DNA of 64,000 nucleotides, taken from positions 3,120,001-3,184,000 of the forward strand of contig NZ_JBBOUI010000001.1 in the NCBI RefSeq assembly GCF_038005985.1. The letters are read 5' to 3'. Both the position numbers and the translations under genes were made by a program. Each line of letters begins with the position of its first letter. Within the stretch, counting starts at the first letter, position 1. This document shows, piece by piece, positions 28,895-37,991 of the stretch. The stretch comes from Solibacillus sp. FSL R7-0682 (GTDB lineage Bacteria; Bacillota; Bacilli; Bacillales_A; Planococcaceae). The notes beneath the pieces are model-generated. The model ran no database searches and was not told the DNA's origin. It saw nothing but the letters and a program-made list of their open reading frames with translations.

Positions 28895-28933
28895 ATGGTA
28901 CACCTGATAGGAAAAAGGGTGTGCCATTTTTTT
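28895..28933 (+). terminator. Terminator of the micro-peptide transcript
   Basis: ATGGTACACC pairs with GGTGTGCCAT (one G-T pair) around a 13-base loop and is followed by TTTTTTT. Confidence 0.88.
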
Positions 28934-29075
28934 CGCAATGGAATGGGTCGCTTCTAAGATTAATTTGAAGGGCTTTTCTTTATTTTAAAGGACTCACATG
29001 ATAAGATAAAGGAAATGCATTTTTCGAAACTACAGAAAATGCAGTAATAATGTTCGTAATTAAAGGAGAGTAACT

Positions 29076-29285
29076 ATGATTTACAAAGTTTATTATCAAG
29101 AAAGCATCAATGAGATTCCAGTTCGCGAAAACACTAAAACTCTTTATTTAGAGGCGTCATCTGAACGTGAAGTACGTCACTATTTAAAAGACCGAAACTA
29201 TAATATCGAACTTGTTCAATTATTAGAAGGCAACTATTTAGACTATGAACAAGCTAGCCCGAACTTCCGTCTGGAGAACGCTTAA
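29076..29285 (+). CDS. rpoY: RNA polymerase epsilon subunit
   Basis: A 69-residue protein that matches the epsilon subunit (YkzG/RpoY) of Firmicute RNA polymerase, a small accessory subunit binding near the secondary channel of the enzyme. Length, the N-terminal YKVYYQES, the central [19 protein letters not shown] and the tight link to rnjA agree with the family. The ATG has AAAGGAGAG upstream. It precedes rnjA by five bases and is surely co-transcribed with it. Loss in B. subtilis has only mild effects, and a role in phage resistance has been suggested. Confidence 0.95.
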   Translation: MIYKVYYQESINEIPVRENTKTLYLEASSEREVRHYLKDRNYNIELVQLLEGNYLDYEQASPNFRLENA

Positions 29286-29290
29286 TTCTT

Positions 29291-30958
29291 ATGAAATTCG
29301 TTAAGAATGATCAAGCGGCTGTTTTCGCACTCGGCGGACTGGGCGAAATCGGCAAAAACACATATGCAGTACAGTTCCAAGATGAAATTATTTTAATTGA
29401 CGCAGGTATTAAATTCCCTGAGGACGATCTACTTGGAATTGACTATGTTATTCCAGACTATACGTATTTAGTACGCAATGTTGACAAAATAAAAGGTTTA
29501 TTCATCACTCACGGTCACGAAGATCATATTGGTGGAATTCCTTACTTATTACGTCAAGTTAATGTTCCTGTATATGGCGGGAAATTAGCGCTCGGATTAT
29601 TACGTAATAAATTGGAAGAGCACGGACTATTACGTACGACTAAATTAATCGAATTTAAAGAAGATGATCTTATTAAATTCCGTAAAACATCGGTTAGTTT
29701 CTTCCGTACGACACACAGTATCCCTGATGCCTACGGGATCGTTGTAAAAACACCTCCTGGTAATATTGTGCATACAGGGGATTTTAAATTCGACTTCACA
29801 CCAGTTGGAGAACCAGCTAACTTAACAAAAATGGCTGAAATCGGTCGTGATGGTGTACTTTGCCTATTATCAGATAGTACAAATGCTGAAAAAACAGATT
29901 TTACAATGTCTGAACGTACAGTAGGTAAATCAATAGATGATATATTCCGAAAAGTAGATGGTCGTATTATCTTCGCTACATTTGCATCAAATATTCACCG
30001 TTTACAACAGGCAACAGATGCAGCTTTAAAGTATGGTCGTAAAATTGCTGTATTTGGTCGATCAATGGATAATGCCATTACAATTGGACGTGAATTAGGT
30101 TATATTACAGCACCAAAGGAAACTTTCGTTGATGTACAAAGCTTAAACCGTTTACCAGCGAATGAAGTGATGATTTTATGTACAGGTTCACAAGGGGAAC
30201 CTATGGCTGCATTATCACGTATCGCAAATGGTACACATCGCCAGATCCAAATCCAACCTGGTGATACAGTTGTATTCTCATCTTCTCCAGTTCCTGGTAA
30301 TACGATGAGTGTAAACAAAATTATAAACTTGTTATTCCGCGCTGGAGCTGAAGTGATTCATGGCGCATTAAATAACATTCATACTTCTGGTCATGGTTCT
30401 CAACAAGAACAGAAATTAATGCTTCGTTTAATGAAGCCAAAATTCTTCATGCCTATTCACGGTGAATATCGTATGTTAAAAATTCACACGGAATTAGCAG
30501 AAGCTTGTGATATTCCATTAGAAAACTCATTCGTTATGGAAAATGGTGACGTATTAGCATTAAGTGCAAACGAAGCACATGTTGCTGGCCGTATACCTTC
30601 TGGCGATGTATATATCGATGGAAATGGAATCGGGGATATTGGAAATATCGTTCTACGTGACCGCCGTATTCTTTCTGAAGAAGGATTAGTCATTGTCGTT
30701 GTAAGTGTCGACATGGAAAAAAATAAAATCGTTTCTGGTCCAGACATTATTTCTCGTGGATTCGTCTACATGCGCGAATCAGGTACTATGATTAATGAAG
30801 CGCAAAAAATGTTAAACCACCATTTAAATAGTACAATTCAAGAAAAAGAGACACAATGGAATGAACTGAAAAACGAAATTACTGACGTATTAGGGCCTTA
30901 CTTATATGAAAAAACGAAACGTCGCCCAATGATTTTACCAATTATTATGGAAGTTTAA
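29291..30958 (+). CDS. rnjA: Ribonuclease J1
   Basis: RNase J1 is the 5'-to-3' exonuclease and endonuclease central to mRNA turnover and 16S rRNA maturation in Bacillus. The 555-residue protein belongs to the beta-CASP metallo-beta-lactamases: HGHEDH with His74, His76, Asp78 and His79 as zinc ligands, [16 protein letters not shown], the beta-CASP region ([20 protein letters not shown]), and [30 protein letters not shown]. The start is the ATG five bases after rpoY, with little Shine-Dalgarno sequence of its own, so translational coupling is likely. Confidence 0.98.
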   Translation: MKFVKNDQAAVFALGGLGEIGKNTYAVQFQDEIILIDAGIKFPEDDLLGIDYVIPDYTYLVRNVDKIKGLFITHGHEDHIGGIPYLLRQVNVPVYGGKLALGLLRNKLEEHGLLRTTKLIEFKEDDLIKFRKTSVSFFRTTHSIPDAYGIVVKTPPGNIVHTGDFKFDFTPVGEPANLTKMAEIGRDGVLCLLSDSTNAEKTDFTMSERTVGKSIDDIFRKVDGRIIFATFASNIHRLQQATDAALKYGRKIAVFGRSMDNAITIGRELGYITAPKETFVDVQSLNRLPANEVMILCTGSQGEPMAALSRIANGTHRQIQIQPGDTVVFSSSPVPGNTMSVNKIINLLFRAGAEVIHGALNNIHTSGHGSQQEQKLMLRLMKPKFFMPIHGEYRMLKIHTELAEACDIPLENSFVMENGDVLALSANEAHVAGRIPSGDVYIDGNGIGDIGNIVLRDRRILSEEGLVIVVVSVDMEKNKIVSGPDIISRGFVYMRESGTMINEAQKMLNHHLNSTIQEKETQWNELKNEITDVLGPYLYEKTKRRPMILPIIMEV

Positions 30959-31010
30959 TTTTAATAAGACTATTCAAAGCATAGTGATTTAAAAAACTTC
31001 TACGCACTAA

Positions 31011-31051
31011 AAAGATGTAAATTTGCATTAGTCAAATTTACATCTTTTTCA
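31011..31051. terminator. Bidirectional terminator between rnjA and ktrC
   Basis: A perfect 17-base stem AAAAAGATGTAAATTTG / CAAATTTACATCTTTTT around a 7-base loop, serving both convergent genes. Confidence 0.93.
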
Positions 31052-31053
31052 TT

Positions 31054-31716
31054 TTATCCTTGTATTACCTTTTTTACGAAGCGATTAATATCGACATCTG
31101 CACCTATAATTAATAGTACATCCCCAAGCTGAATTTGTTCGGTAGCTGCAGGTGAAATCATAATTTCATTGCCCCGCGTAATCCCCACAATATTCACACC
31201 ATACTTTGCTCGGATATCCAATTCAATTAATGAATTTCCTGCAATATTTTCTCCAGCCTTTATTTCCATAATAGAATGTTCGGCGGATAACTCTAAGTAA
31301 TCAAGTACGCTGTTCGATAGCATATTATTGGCAATTCTGATTCCCATATCACGCTCTGGATGCACGACAAAGTCTGCGCCGATTTTGCGTAATACCTTTT
31401 CATGATAGTCATTTTGTGCCTTCACTGTTATTTGAGGAACACCTAATTCCTTTAGAATGAGCGTAGTTAAAATACTTGATTGTATATCTTCCCCTATCGC
31501 AACAATGACGTGTTCAAAATTCCAAAGACCAAGTGACTTAATCACTTCCTCTTCCGTCGTGTCCGCTACAACAGCCTGTGTTGCAATTTTAGCAAAATCA
31601 TCAACACGTTCACTATCCGTATCAATGGCCATTACATTAGCCCCTTGTCTTACAAGTTCACGCACGATGCTACCACCAAATCGACCTAAACCAATTACTA
31701 CAAATTCTTTTTTCAT
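31054..31716 (-). CDS. ktrC: K+ uptake regulatory protein KtrC (TrkA family)
   Basis: A cytosolic RCK protein that forms a ring under a KtrB/KtrD-type K+ channel and gates it in response to ATP, ADP or c-di-AMP. The 220 residues show an N-terminal Rossmann RCK_N domain (FVVIGLGRFGGSIVREL, about 1-130) and a C-terminal RCK_C domain (about 135-215, GVNIVGITRGNEIMISP). I start at the ATG at 31716, just after GGAGGAG; a longer frame from 31746 is not supported. The adjacency to rnjA matches B. subtilis ktrC (ykqB). KtrC RCK_C domains bind c-di-AMP in relatives, a link to DarB/YkuL elsewhere in this window. Confidence 0.93.
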   Translation of the reverse strand: MKKEFVVIGLGRFGGSIVRELVRQGANVMAIDTDSERVDDFAKIATQAVVADTTEEEVIKSLGLWNFEHVIVAIGEDIQSSILTTLILKELGVPQITVKAQNDYHEKVLRKIGADFVVHPERDMGIRIANNMLSNSVLDYLELSAEHSIMEIKAGENIAGNSLIELDIRAKYGVNIVGITRGNEIMISPAATEQIQLGDVLLIIGADVDINRFVKKVIQG

Positions 31717-31776
31717 TGCCTCTCCTCCGAACCAATTAACTCCCAATATTTTAACGTAAAAAAGGAATACTAGCTA

Positions 31777-32205
31777 TTAAATTAAACGCCTAATTTTATG
31801 CTCCAACATTTTTGTTGTCGTAAACCCTGCTCTATAAAAACGAAGCATCTTTTGCTGGTCGAATAAATAATATCCAGGAACAATTCGATTGTCAAAAGCA
31901 TCTGTTATTCGAAGTTGGTGATCTAGTATTATTGGATGCTCCAAATGTAATTGTTTCGCCTTTTTTTTAATAGACTCTAGCTCTCGATCTTGTTCACTTC
32001 TTGGCATATGGACTGTAATAATTGCCAGTTCAGCACTAAATTGCCGCTCGAGCTCCTTTAATTTTTCTATAGATTCTTCACATTGTTTACAACTTATCGA
32101 CCAAAAATATACTAATGTAAGTTTTCCAGAAGTTTGTTTCATCTTTTTTAAATTTAATACCTGCTCATCGCCTTCTAAACTAGGCATCTTTGTTCGAATT
32201 TTCAA
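31777..32205 (-). CDS. Cytosolic thioredoxin-like thiol-disulfide protein
   Basis: A TlpA/ResA-like thioredoxin-fold protein of about 142 residues with the active site WSISCKQC followed by a long helix, and the conserved cis-Pro region IVPGYYLFD. There is no signal peptide or membrane anchor, unlike ResA, so it probably acts in the cytoplasm or is peripheral. The start is uncertain: TTG at 32205 has a purine-rich GAGGGGGAG a few bases upstream, while GTG at 32218-32220 lies inside that tract. The partner and substrate are unknown. It lies 60 bases upstream of ktrC, in the same direction. Confidence 0.75.
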   Translation of the reverse strand: MKIRTKMPSLEGDEQVLNLKKMKQTSGKLTLVYFWSISCKQCEESIEKLKELERQFSAELAIITVHMPRSEQDRELESIKKKAKQLHLEHPIILDHQLRITDAFDNRIVPGYYLFDQQKMLRFYRAGFTTTKMLEHKIRRLI

Positions 32206-32364
32206 TAGACTCCCCCTCACGTTAGCATATGTTTTAACTCGTTGTTCGCCACCTTTTTTAGTATTTTTCTAACTTTTTATCCCAATTAAAATGGGCTCAT
32301 ATAAAAGAAATAACATCGCACATAAAATGCCCTTAATTGTTTTTTAGAATGTATACAATTTCAC

Positions 32365-32392
32365 TTGAAAATCCATTTATATTATGTATAAT
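32365..32392 (+). promoter_or_regulatory. Candidate promoter of the polyamine uptake operon
   Basis: TTGAAA and TATAAT are separated by 16 bases and lie upstream of the AAACTT/AAGTTT array. Confidence 0.5.
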
Positions 32393-32407
32393 TATTATTG
32401 TTTTCGT

Positions 32408-32465
32408 AAACTTAAAGTTTTGTAAAAGTAAACTTCCATACTTGGAGTTTATCATAAGTAAACTA
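32408..32465 (+). promoter_or_regulatory. Operator-like AAACTT/AAGTTT array before the XRE-cupin gene
   Basis: Between the candidate -10 box and the ribosome site lie a perfect 13-base palindrome (AAACTT-A-AAGTTT, 32408-32420), an imperfect one (AAACTTCCA...TTGGAGTTT, 32430-32450) and a half-site AAACTA (32460-32465). The two AAACTT copies begin 22 bases apart. The likely ligand is the XRE-cupin protein encoded just after it. Confidence 0.5.
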
Positions 32466-32483
32466 CAAGAGGAGCGTGCCTAT

Positions 32484-33026
32484 ATGCAAATTGGAACAAA
32501 AATTAAGGCCTTACGTATAAAAAAAGGATTGACGCAAGAAGAGCTTGGAGAGCGTACGGACTTAACGAAAGGTTACATTTCTCAACTCGAACGAGATTTA
32601 AACTCGCCATCAATTGAAACATTATTCAATTTACTAGAAGTTCTCGGGTGTTCACCACGGGATTTTTTTGATGATGAACAAGAAACCGAAAAGATTGTAT
32701 TTACGAAAGACGATCAAACAAGCTTTATCGACCATGACAAAAAATACGAGATTGAATGGTTAATACCAACATCCAATGAAAAGGAAATGGAACCCGTTTT
32801 TATTACTCTTCAAAAAGATGCTGAATTTAAAAATTTTGAACCTTCGTTAGCAGAGACATTTATTTACGTATTAAATGGTCGTATTCGCGTTGTAATTGGC
32901 AATGACGAATATATCGCAAGTGAAGGCAATGCAGTCTATTATGAAGCATCTTCCAATCACCAAATTTTTAATGCGCATAATGGAATAACAAAAATTTTAT
33001 TAGTAGCAACCCAATCATATTTATAA
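32484..33026 (+). CDS. XRE-family regulator with cupin domain (PuuR-like), probable pot operon repressor
   Basis: A 180-residue DNA-binding protein with an N-terminal helix-turn-helix (about 5-60, KIKALRIKKGLTQEELGERTDLTKGYISQLER) and a C-terminal cupin (about 105-178, with FIYVLNGRIRVVIG). This layout matches the PuuR/YdcN group, which often controls polyamine genes through the cupin. I start at the ATG at 32484, with AGAGGAG upstream; the longer frame from 32337 would cover the promoter and the palindromes. It is 19 bases before potA and should be the first gene of potABCD. A role as polyamine-responsive autorepressor is inferred from position. Confidence 0.88.
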   Translation: MQIGTKIKALRIKKGLTQEELGERTDLTKGYISQLERDLNSPSIETLFNLLEVLGCSPRDFFDDEQETEKIVFTKDDQTSFIDHDKKYEIEWLIPTSNEKEMEPVFITLQKDAEFKNFEPSLAETFIYVLNGRIRVVIGNDEYIASEGNAVYYEASSNHQIFNAHNGITKILLVATQSYL

Positions 33027-33045
33027 ACCTTAGGAGGCCTATGTA

Positions 33046-34146
33046 ATGGATAACACGATTATTCGCTTTGAAAATGTCACAAAATCATACGACGACGGTA
33101 CTGTCGTTTTAAAAAATATTAACCTTGAATTAGAACGAGGGAAATTTTACACATTACTAGGTCCATCTGGCTGTGGTAAGACGACCATTTTACGCATTAT
33201 TGCTGGTTTTACTGATGCTTCAACTGGAGATGTTTTCTTTAATGGAAAGCGTATTAATAACGTCCCAGCAAATGAACGACAAGTAAATACAGTTTTCCAA
33301 GACTATGCCCTATTCCCTCATTTAAATGTATTTGAAAATGTAGCGTTTGGTTTACGCATTAAAAAGGTAAAAGAAGCCGAAGTTCAGCAACGTGTACAAG
33401 AAGCATTAAAATTCGTAAACTTAGCTGGCTATGGTAGCCGTGAAATTTCGGAAATGTCTGGTGGCCAACGTCAACGTGTTGCTATTGCACGTGCGATTGT
33501 TAATGACCCAGAAGTAATTTTACTAGACGAGCCGCTATCAGCCCTTGACTTAAAACTACGAACTGAAATGCAATATGAGCTCCGTGAATTACAGCAGCGT
33601 CTCGGCAAAACATTTGTTTTCGTCACTCACGACCAAGAAGAAGCATTAGCAATGAGTGATGAAATTTTTGTTCTTTCTAACGGAGAAATTAAACAATCTG
33701 GTACACCAGTTGATATTTATGACGAGCCAATTAACCGCTTTGTTGCAGACTTCATTGGAGAATCAAATATTGTAGACGGTATTATGATTGAAGACTATAA
33801 AGTGAAATTTGCTGGCAAAGAGTTTGAATGTGTCGATGGTGGGATGAAGCCAAATGAAAAAATCGATGTAGTCATTCGTCCAGAAGATTTAGAAATAACG
33901 ACACCTGAAAAAGGAAAATTAATAGTAACAGTTGATACTCAATTATTCCGCGGTGTTCACTATGAGTTATCAACTTACGATAAAGACGGTAATGAATGGT
34001 TAGTACACTCACTGAAAAAAGCAGAAGTAGGTGAAGAGATTGGCTTAGACTTTGACCCAGAGGCGATTCACGTAATGCGCTTAAACGAAACGGAAGAAGA
34101 TTTCGATAAGCGACTTGAAGCATACGGGGATGAAGAGCATGAATAA
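33046..34146 (+). CDS. potA: Spermidine/putrescine ABC transporter ATPase
   Basis: The ATP-binding subunit of a polyamine importer. The 366 residues have Walker [11 protein letters not shown]-loop [12 protein letters not shown], signature [14 protein letters not shown], Walker [13 protein letters not shown], the switch His in [14 protein letters not shown], and a C-terminal TOBE domain (about 270-350, VIRPEDLEI) typical of PotA/UgpC-type ATPases. The ATG follows AGGAGGCCT. It overlaps potB by eight bases. Together with potB, potC and potD it makes a complete type I importer. Confidence 0.95.
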   Translation: MDNTIIRFENVTKSYDDGTVVLKNINLELERGKFYTLLGPSGCGKTTILRIIAGFTDASTGDVFFNGKRINNVPANERQVNTVFQDYALFPHLNVFENVAFGLRIKKVKEAEVQQRVQEALKFVNLAGYGSREISEMSGGQRQRVAIARAIVNDPEVILLDEPLSALDLKLRTEMQYELRELQQRLGKTFVFVTHDQEEALAMSDEIFVLSNGEIKQSGTPVDIYDEPINRFVADFIGESNIVDGIMIEDYKVKFAGKEFECVDGGMKPNEKIDVVIRPEDLEITTPEKGKLIVTVDTQLFRGVHYELSTYDKDGNEWLVHSLKKAEVGEEIGLDFDPEAIHVMRLNETEEDFDKRLEAYGDEEHE

Positions 34147-34945
34147 TAAATCAGCAAAAAGTTCATTAATTCCTTATTTATTTTGGATTATATTATTTGT
34201 TATCGCACCAATTGCCTTAGTTGTTTACTACTCGCTGCTAGATCTTAAGGGGAATTTCACATTAGCAAACTATGCGAAATTCTTTACGCCAGTTTATTTA
34301 AAAATGACATTAAGTAGTTTCTGGTATGCTTTTTTAATTACGTTCTTTACGTTATTATTCGCCTATCCAACTGCTTACCTACTAACAAAAACAAAGCACA
34401 AACGACTTTGGTTAATGTTAATTATTATTCCATCATGGATTAACCTTCTATTAAAAACATATGCATTCATTGGAATCTTCGGTCTATATGGGCCAATTAA
34501 TGCGATGATTGAAGTATTTGGCTTTAATCCACAGCAAATTTTATTTACTGATTTTAGTTTCGTATTTGTATCGGTTTATATTTTCATTCCATTTATGATT
34601 ATTCCGATTTTCAACTCTTTAGATAAAATGAATCCTTCGCTTGTATTTGCAGCACGGGATTTAGGAGCATCTGCTTGGACAACTTTCCGTCGCGTCGTTT
34701 TCCCATTAACAATTGATGGGGTAAAATCAGGGATTCAAGTAACGTTCATCCCTGCATTATCACTATTCATGATTACTCGTTTAATTGCAGGAAACCAGGT
34801 CATTACGTTGGGTACTGCTATTGAGCAGCAATTCCTTGTATCTCAAAACTGGGGGATGGGTTCGACGATCGCTGTATTCTTAATTTTATTCATGGTTATC
34901 ACGATGTTATTTACTAAGCAAAAATCTAAAGGAGGACGCGCATAA
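34139..34945 (+). CDS. potB: Spermidine/putrescine ABC transporter permease PotB
   Basis: One of the two transmembrane subunits of the polyamine importer. The 268-residue protein has six helices and the EAA loop [19 protein letters not shown], which docks on PotA. The ATG at 34139 is in frame, has GGGGATGAAGA in front, and overlaps the end of potA by eight bases, so it is preferred over a start at 34115. The gene overlaps potC by one base (TAATG). Confidence 0.94.
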   Translation: MNNKSAKSSLIPYLFWIILFVIAPIALVVYYSLLDLKGNFTLANYAKFFTPVYLKMTLSSFWYAFLITFFTLLFAYPTAYLLTKTKHKRLWLMLIIIPSWINLLLKTYAFIGIFGLYGPINAMIEVFGFNPQQILFTDFSFVFVSVYIFIPFMIIPIFNSLDKMNPSLVFAARDLGASAWTTFRRVVFPLTIDGVKSGIQVTFIPALSLFMITRLIAGNQVITLGTAIEQQFLVSQNWGMGSTIAVFLILFMVITMLFTKQKSKGGRA

Positions 34946-35745
34946 TGAAAAAACTATCCACTGCATCAAAAGCATATTTAGTGCTCGTGTTCGTCATCCT
35001 TTATGCACCTATTTTTTACTTAATTTTTTATTCTTTCAACAGTGGAGGAACGATGAACAGCTTCGATTCCTTTACGTTAGAGCATTATAAGGCCGTATTT
35101 GATGATTCACGTCTACTTGTTATTTTAATTAATACCGTGATCGTTGCCTTACTATCTGGATTAATTGCAACTATAATTGGTACGTTTGGTGCCATTGGGA
35201 TTGTCTCTATTAAGGATAAAAAAATGCGTAACACGCTTTTATCTTTAAACAATGTTTTAATCGTATCTCCTGACGTTGTTATCGGTGCAAGTTTCTTAAT
35301 TTTATTCACAATGATTGGTGTAAAATTAGGCTTTGCTTCCGTCCTTGTCTCACATGTCGCATTTAGCGTACCAATTGTAGTACTAATGGTTTTACCGAAG
35401 TTACTTGAAATGAATACTTCGTTAATTGATGCTGCTCGTGACTTAGGAGCCACAAAGCGTGATGTATTAACACGTGTTATTTTACCGTACATTTCACCTG
35501 GTATTTTTGCTGGCTTCTTTATGGCATTAACATATTCTTTAGACGATTTTGCTGTAACATTTTTCGTTACTGGTAACGGCTTTAGCACTTTATCTGTAGA
35601 AATATACTCAATGGCTCGTGCTGGTATTTCGCTAACAGTTAATGCACTTTCAGGTCTAATCTTTGCCATTACCGTATTAATCGTGATTGGCTATTACTTC
35701 ATTGATAAACGTTCAAAATCAGTAACTGCGGAGGGCCAACGATGA
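34945..35745 (+). CDS. potC: Spermidine/putrescine ABC transporter permease PotC
   Basis: The second membrane subunit, 266 residues, six helices and the EAA loop DAARDLGATKRDVLTRVILPY. Start ATG overlaps the potB stop by one base and is preceded by AAAGGAGGACGC. The stop overlaps the potD start by four bases (ATGA), so the four transport genes are translationally coupled. The typical N-terminal FYLIFYSFN helix is present. Confidence 0.94.
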   Translation: MKKLSTASKAYLVLVFVILYAPIFYLIFYSFNSGGTMNSFDSFTLEHYKAVFDDSRLLVILINTVIVALLSGLIATIIGTFGAIGIVSIKDKKMRNTLLSLNNVLIVSPDVVIGASFLILFTMIGVKLGFASVLVSHVAFSVPIVVLMVLPKLLEMNTSLIDAARDLGATKRDVLTRVILPYISPGIFAGFFMALTYSLDDFAVTFFVTGNGFSTLSVEIYSMARAGISLTVNALSGLIFAITVLIVIGYYFIDKRSKSVTAEGQR

Positions 35746-36818
35746 GAGAATTAGTTCAAGCAACTGTTGCCATTGTCATTGCATGTGCTCTACTTTTTGT
35801 CGCTGCAGATCGATTACAATCAGCTGGGAGCACAGGCAGTAAGGACACGCTAACAGTTTATAACTGGGGCGAATATATCGACCCGGATTTAATTAAAAAA
35901 TTTGAAGCAGAAACAGGTATCAATGTTACCTATGAAACATTTGATTCAAATGAAGCGATGCTTACAAAAATTCAACAAGGTGGTTCGGCTTATGATATTG
36001 CGGTTCCATCTGAATATACAATCGAATCAATGAAGGAAGACAATCTTCTCATTCCGATTGATCACAATTTAGTCCCTAATTTGCAATATATTAATGCCGA
36101 CTTTTTAGATTTACCATTCGATGTAGGAAATGAATACTCAATCCCCTATTTTTGGGGTACAGTCGGTATCGTATACAATCCAAACTTAATCGCGGACCAT
36201 TTAACATTTGAATCTTGGGAAGACTTATGGGATGAATCACTAAAACGGAAGGTATTCCTAGTAGATGGCTCTCGTGAAGTAATCGGGATGGGGTTAAACT
36301 CAATTGGTCAGTCACTAAATGTGAAGGACGAAAATTTATTACGTCAAGCAACAGATAAGTTAATTACACTTTCTCCAAACATTAAAGCAATCATTGGGGA
36401 TGAAATTACACCGCTTATGGTCAATAATGAGGCTGCTGTAGCATTAACTTTCTCTGGGCAAGCGGCGGATATGATGTGGGAAAATGAAGAGTTAAACTTT
36501 GCTGTACCACAAGAAGGTTCGAATTTATGGTTTGATAATATGGTCATTCCAAAGACATCAAAAAATGTGGAAGGTGCGCATAAATTCATCAACTTTATGC
36601 TTGATCCTGAAAATGCCGCACAAAATGCAGACTACGTTGGTTATTCAACACCGAACGAAGCTGCATGGGCATTAATGGATGAGGAAGTCATTGCAGATGA
36701 GCGCTTCTATCCAAACCACGAACAACGTGAAAAGCTAGAAGTATACGAAAACCTTGGACTTGAATGGCTAGGTAAATACAACGAACACTTCCTGGAATTT
36801 AAAATGAGCTTACGCTAA
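35742..36818 (+). CDS. potD: Spermidine/putrescine-binding protein PotD
   Basis: The extracytoplasmic polyamine receptor of the importer, 358 residues, with the PotD-type N-terminal lobe start LTVYNWGEYIDPDLIKKFEAETGI and inner motifs GGSAYDIAVPSEYTI and SIPYFWGTVGIVYNP. The N-terminal helix (about 4-24) is hydrophobic. A Cys occurs in VIAC (Cys15), which could be a lipobox, but the segment before it is short, so an uncleaved anchor helix is equally possible. The start overlaps potC by four bases. It ends in a terminator at 36835-36876. Substrate preference between spermidine and putrescine cannot be told here. Confidence 0.93.
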   Translation: MRELVQATVAIVIACALLFVAADRLQSAGSTGSKDTLTVYNWGEYIDPDLIKKFEAETGINVTYETFDSNEAMLTKIQQGGSAYDIAVPSEYTIESMKEDNLLIPIDHNLVPNLQYINADFLDLPFDVGNEYSIPYFWGTVGIVYNPNLIADHLTFESWEDLWDESLKRKVFLVDGSREVIGMGLNSIGQSLNVKDENLLRQATDKLITLSPNIKAIIGDEITPLMVNNEAAVALTFSGQAADMMWENEELNFAVPQEGSNLWFDNMVIPKTSKNVEGAHKFINFMLDPENAAQNADYVGYSTPNEAAWALMDEEVIADERFYPNHEQREKLEVYENLGLEWLGKYNEHFLEFKMSLR

Positions 36819-36834
36819 ATGAAATTTTTCCTAT

Positions 36835-36876
36835 AAACAGTTCTCTTTTGGAATCCATCCGAAAGGGAACTGTTTT
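36835..36876 (+). terminator. Terminator of the pot operon
   Basis: AAACAGTTC...GGA pairs with TCC...GAACTGTTT, with two small mismatches, and is followed by TTTTCTTC. Confidence 0.85.
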
Positions 36877-36966
36877 CTTCATAATTTCTTAAGAAATCCC
36901 CTAGGTGAATATTAAGTATTTTAAAGTAGAATAATTGTATTAAATAAATTAATCGAGGGGATTTCA

Positions 36967-37752
36967 ATGAAAAAATTGAGCGTCTTCCTTTTCGTTATAG
37001 TGATTTGTATTTGGGGATATGACTTATTTCAATCTGAAATAAACTTCCCACCCTCTACTAATTCATCTACTTCCATTAATGAAGGGGATTTAATATTAAT
37101 TAACAGTTCCTATGCAATGCATGAAAACGCCATCCCAACAGATATTATTCAGGCAGAGCAACATATAAATTACGCTTCAATTGATGATTCATCAATTGAA
37201 CTATCTAAACGGCTCGTTCAACCATTAAATGCAATGCTAAAGGAAGCTCGTGAACAAGGAATTACAAACTTCGCAATCAACAGCGGTTATCGAACATTTG
37301 AAACACAGCAATCACTTTATGACGAGTTAGGAGCAAATATTGCACTACCCGCTGGACATAGCGAACATCAATTAGGACTAGCAATCGATATCGGTTCTAC
37401 AAACGGTCCAATGGGCTTATCGGAAGAAGGTATGTGGCTTGCACAAAATTCATGGCGCTACGGCTTTATATTACGCTATCCGGAAGGAAAAACGGATATT
37501 ACCGGTATTTCCTTCGAGCCATGGCATTTTCGTTATGTCGGTATACCTCATAGCCAAATCTTATTCGATGAGCAATGGGTGCTAGAAGAATATTTAGCTT
37601 ATTTAAAAGAAAACGGCTCGTATGAAATGAAATCTCACAAAATTATATACGTTTCATCAATTGATCAGGCGAAGCAAGTAGCTAATAATAGTCCCTATAC
37701 TATATCTGGTGACAACTTAGCTGGCTACATTGTCACAGTGAAAAAACAGTAA
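36967..37752 (+). CDS. VanY-type D,D-carboxypeptidase (M15B) with extra C-terminal module
   Basis: A secreted or membrane-anchored zinc peptidase that trims the terminal D-Ala of peptidoglycan stems. The N-terminal helix (about 4-18) is followed by a Ser/Thr-rich spacer, and the catalytic domain spans about 75-205. Motifs: SGYRT (106-110), SEHQLGLAID (His134, Asp141) and EPWHFRYVG (Glu184, His187). The last 45 residues (about 217-261, ending SGDNLAGYIVTVKK) lie outside the usual domain and resemble a short extra module I do not recognise. The ATG follows CGAGGGG. In this setting it is more likely a cell-wall remodelling enzyme than a vancomycin-resistance gene. Confidence 0.85.
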   Translation: MKKLSVFLFVIVICIWGYDLFQSEINFPPSTNSSTSINEGDLILINSSYAMHENAIPTDIIQAEQHINYASIDDSSIELSKRLVQPLNAMLKEAREQGITNFAINSGYRTFETQQSLYDELGANIALPAGHSEHQLGLAIDIGSTNGPMGLSEEGMWLAQNSWRYGFILRYPEGKTDITGISFEPWHFRYVGIPHSQILFDEQWVLEEYLAYLKENGSYEMKSHKIIYVSSIDQAKQVANNSPYTISGDNLAGYIVTVKKQ

Positions 37753-37991
37753 AAGAGGCTGGGGAAAAGTGAAAATTTCTCTATTTATGGTAAAGTACAG
37801 TAATAAAAATTGGATACTCAATAAATTGGTTGTAGTGGAGGGGCGACTTCTAGGGGAATAGCGTGACGCCTGAGACTACAGGCTCAGGTCACGCCCCCGG
37901 TAAGCGTCCCCGCAACGGAAACCAATTACAAAAAAACATCATTTTTCTCACTCGAGAAAAATGATGTTTTTGTATTGTCCCAGCCTCTTTT
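37751..37991. repeat. Nested inverted-repeat element (241 bp, REP/MITE-like)
   Basis: A non-coding element closed by 13-base perfect inverted ends (AAAAGAGGCTGGG at 37751, CCCAGCCTCTTTT at 37979). Inside it lie further nested arms: AATTGGTT (37824-37831) with AACCAATT (37920-37927), and GGGGCGACTT (37840-37849) with the related AAGCGTCCCC (37902-37911). The central arms GCGTGA/CCTGAG and CTCAGG/TCACGC (37861-37896) follow. A strong GC-poor hairpin ACATCATTTTTCTC / GAGAAAAATGATGT lies at 37936-37967. The central block resembles an intergenic repeat I recall from Lysinibacillus and Bacillus genomes. It has no ORF and overlaps the last bases of the VanY stop. Confidence 0.75.
37931..37973 (+). 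terminator. Hairpin terminator inside the repeat element
   Basis: AAAACATCATTTTTCTC pairs with GAGAAAAATGATGTTTT around a short loop and runs into TTTTTG. It could end VanY transcription. Confidence 0.6.

Noticed and set aside
36967-37752. VanY gene as part of a vancomycin-resistance cluster
   Set aside because: No vanR, vanS, vanH, vanA or vanX genes are near; the gene is most likely a cell-wall trimming enzyme.
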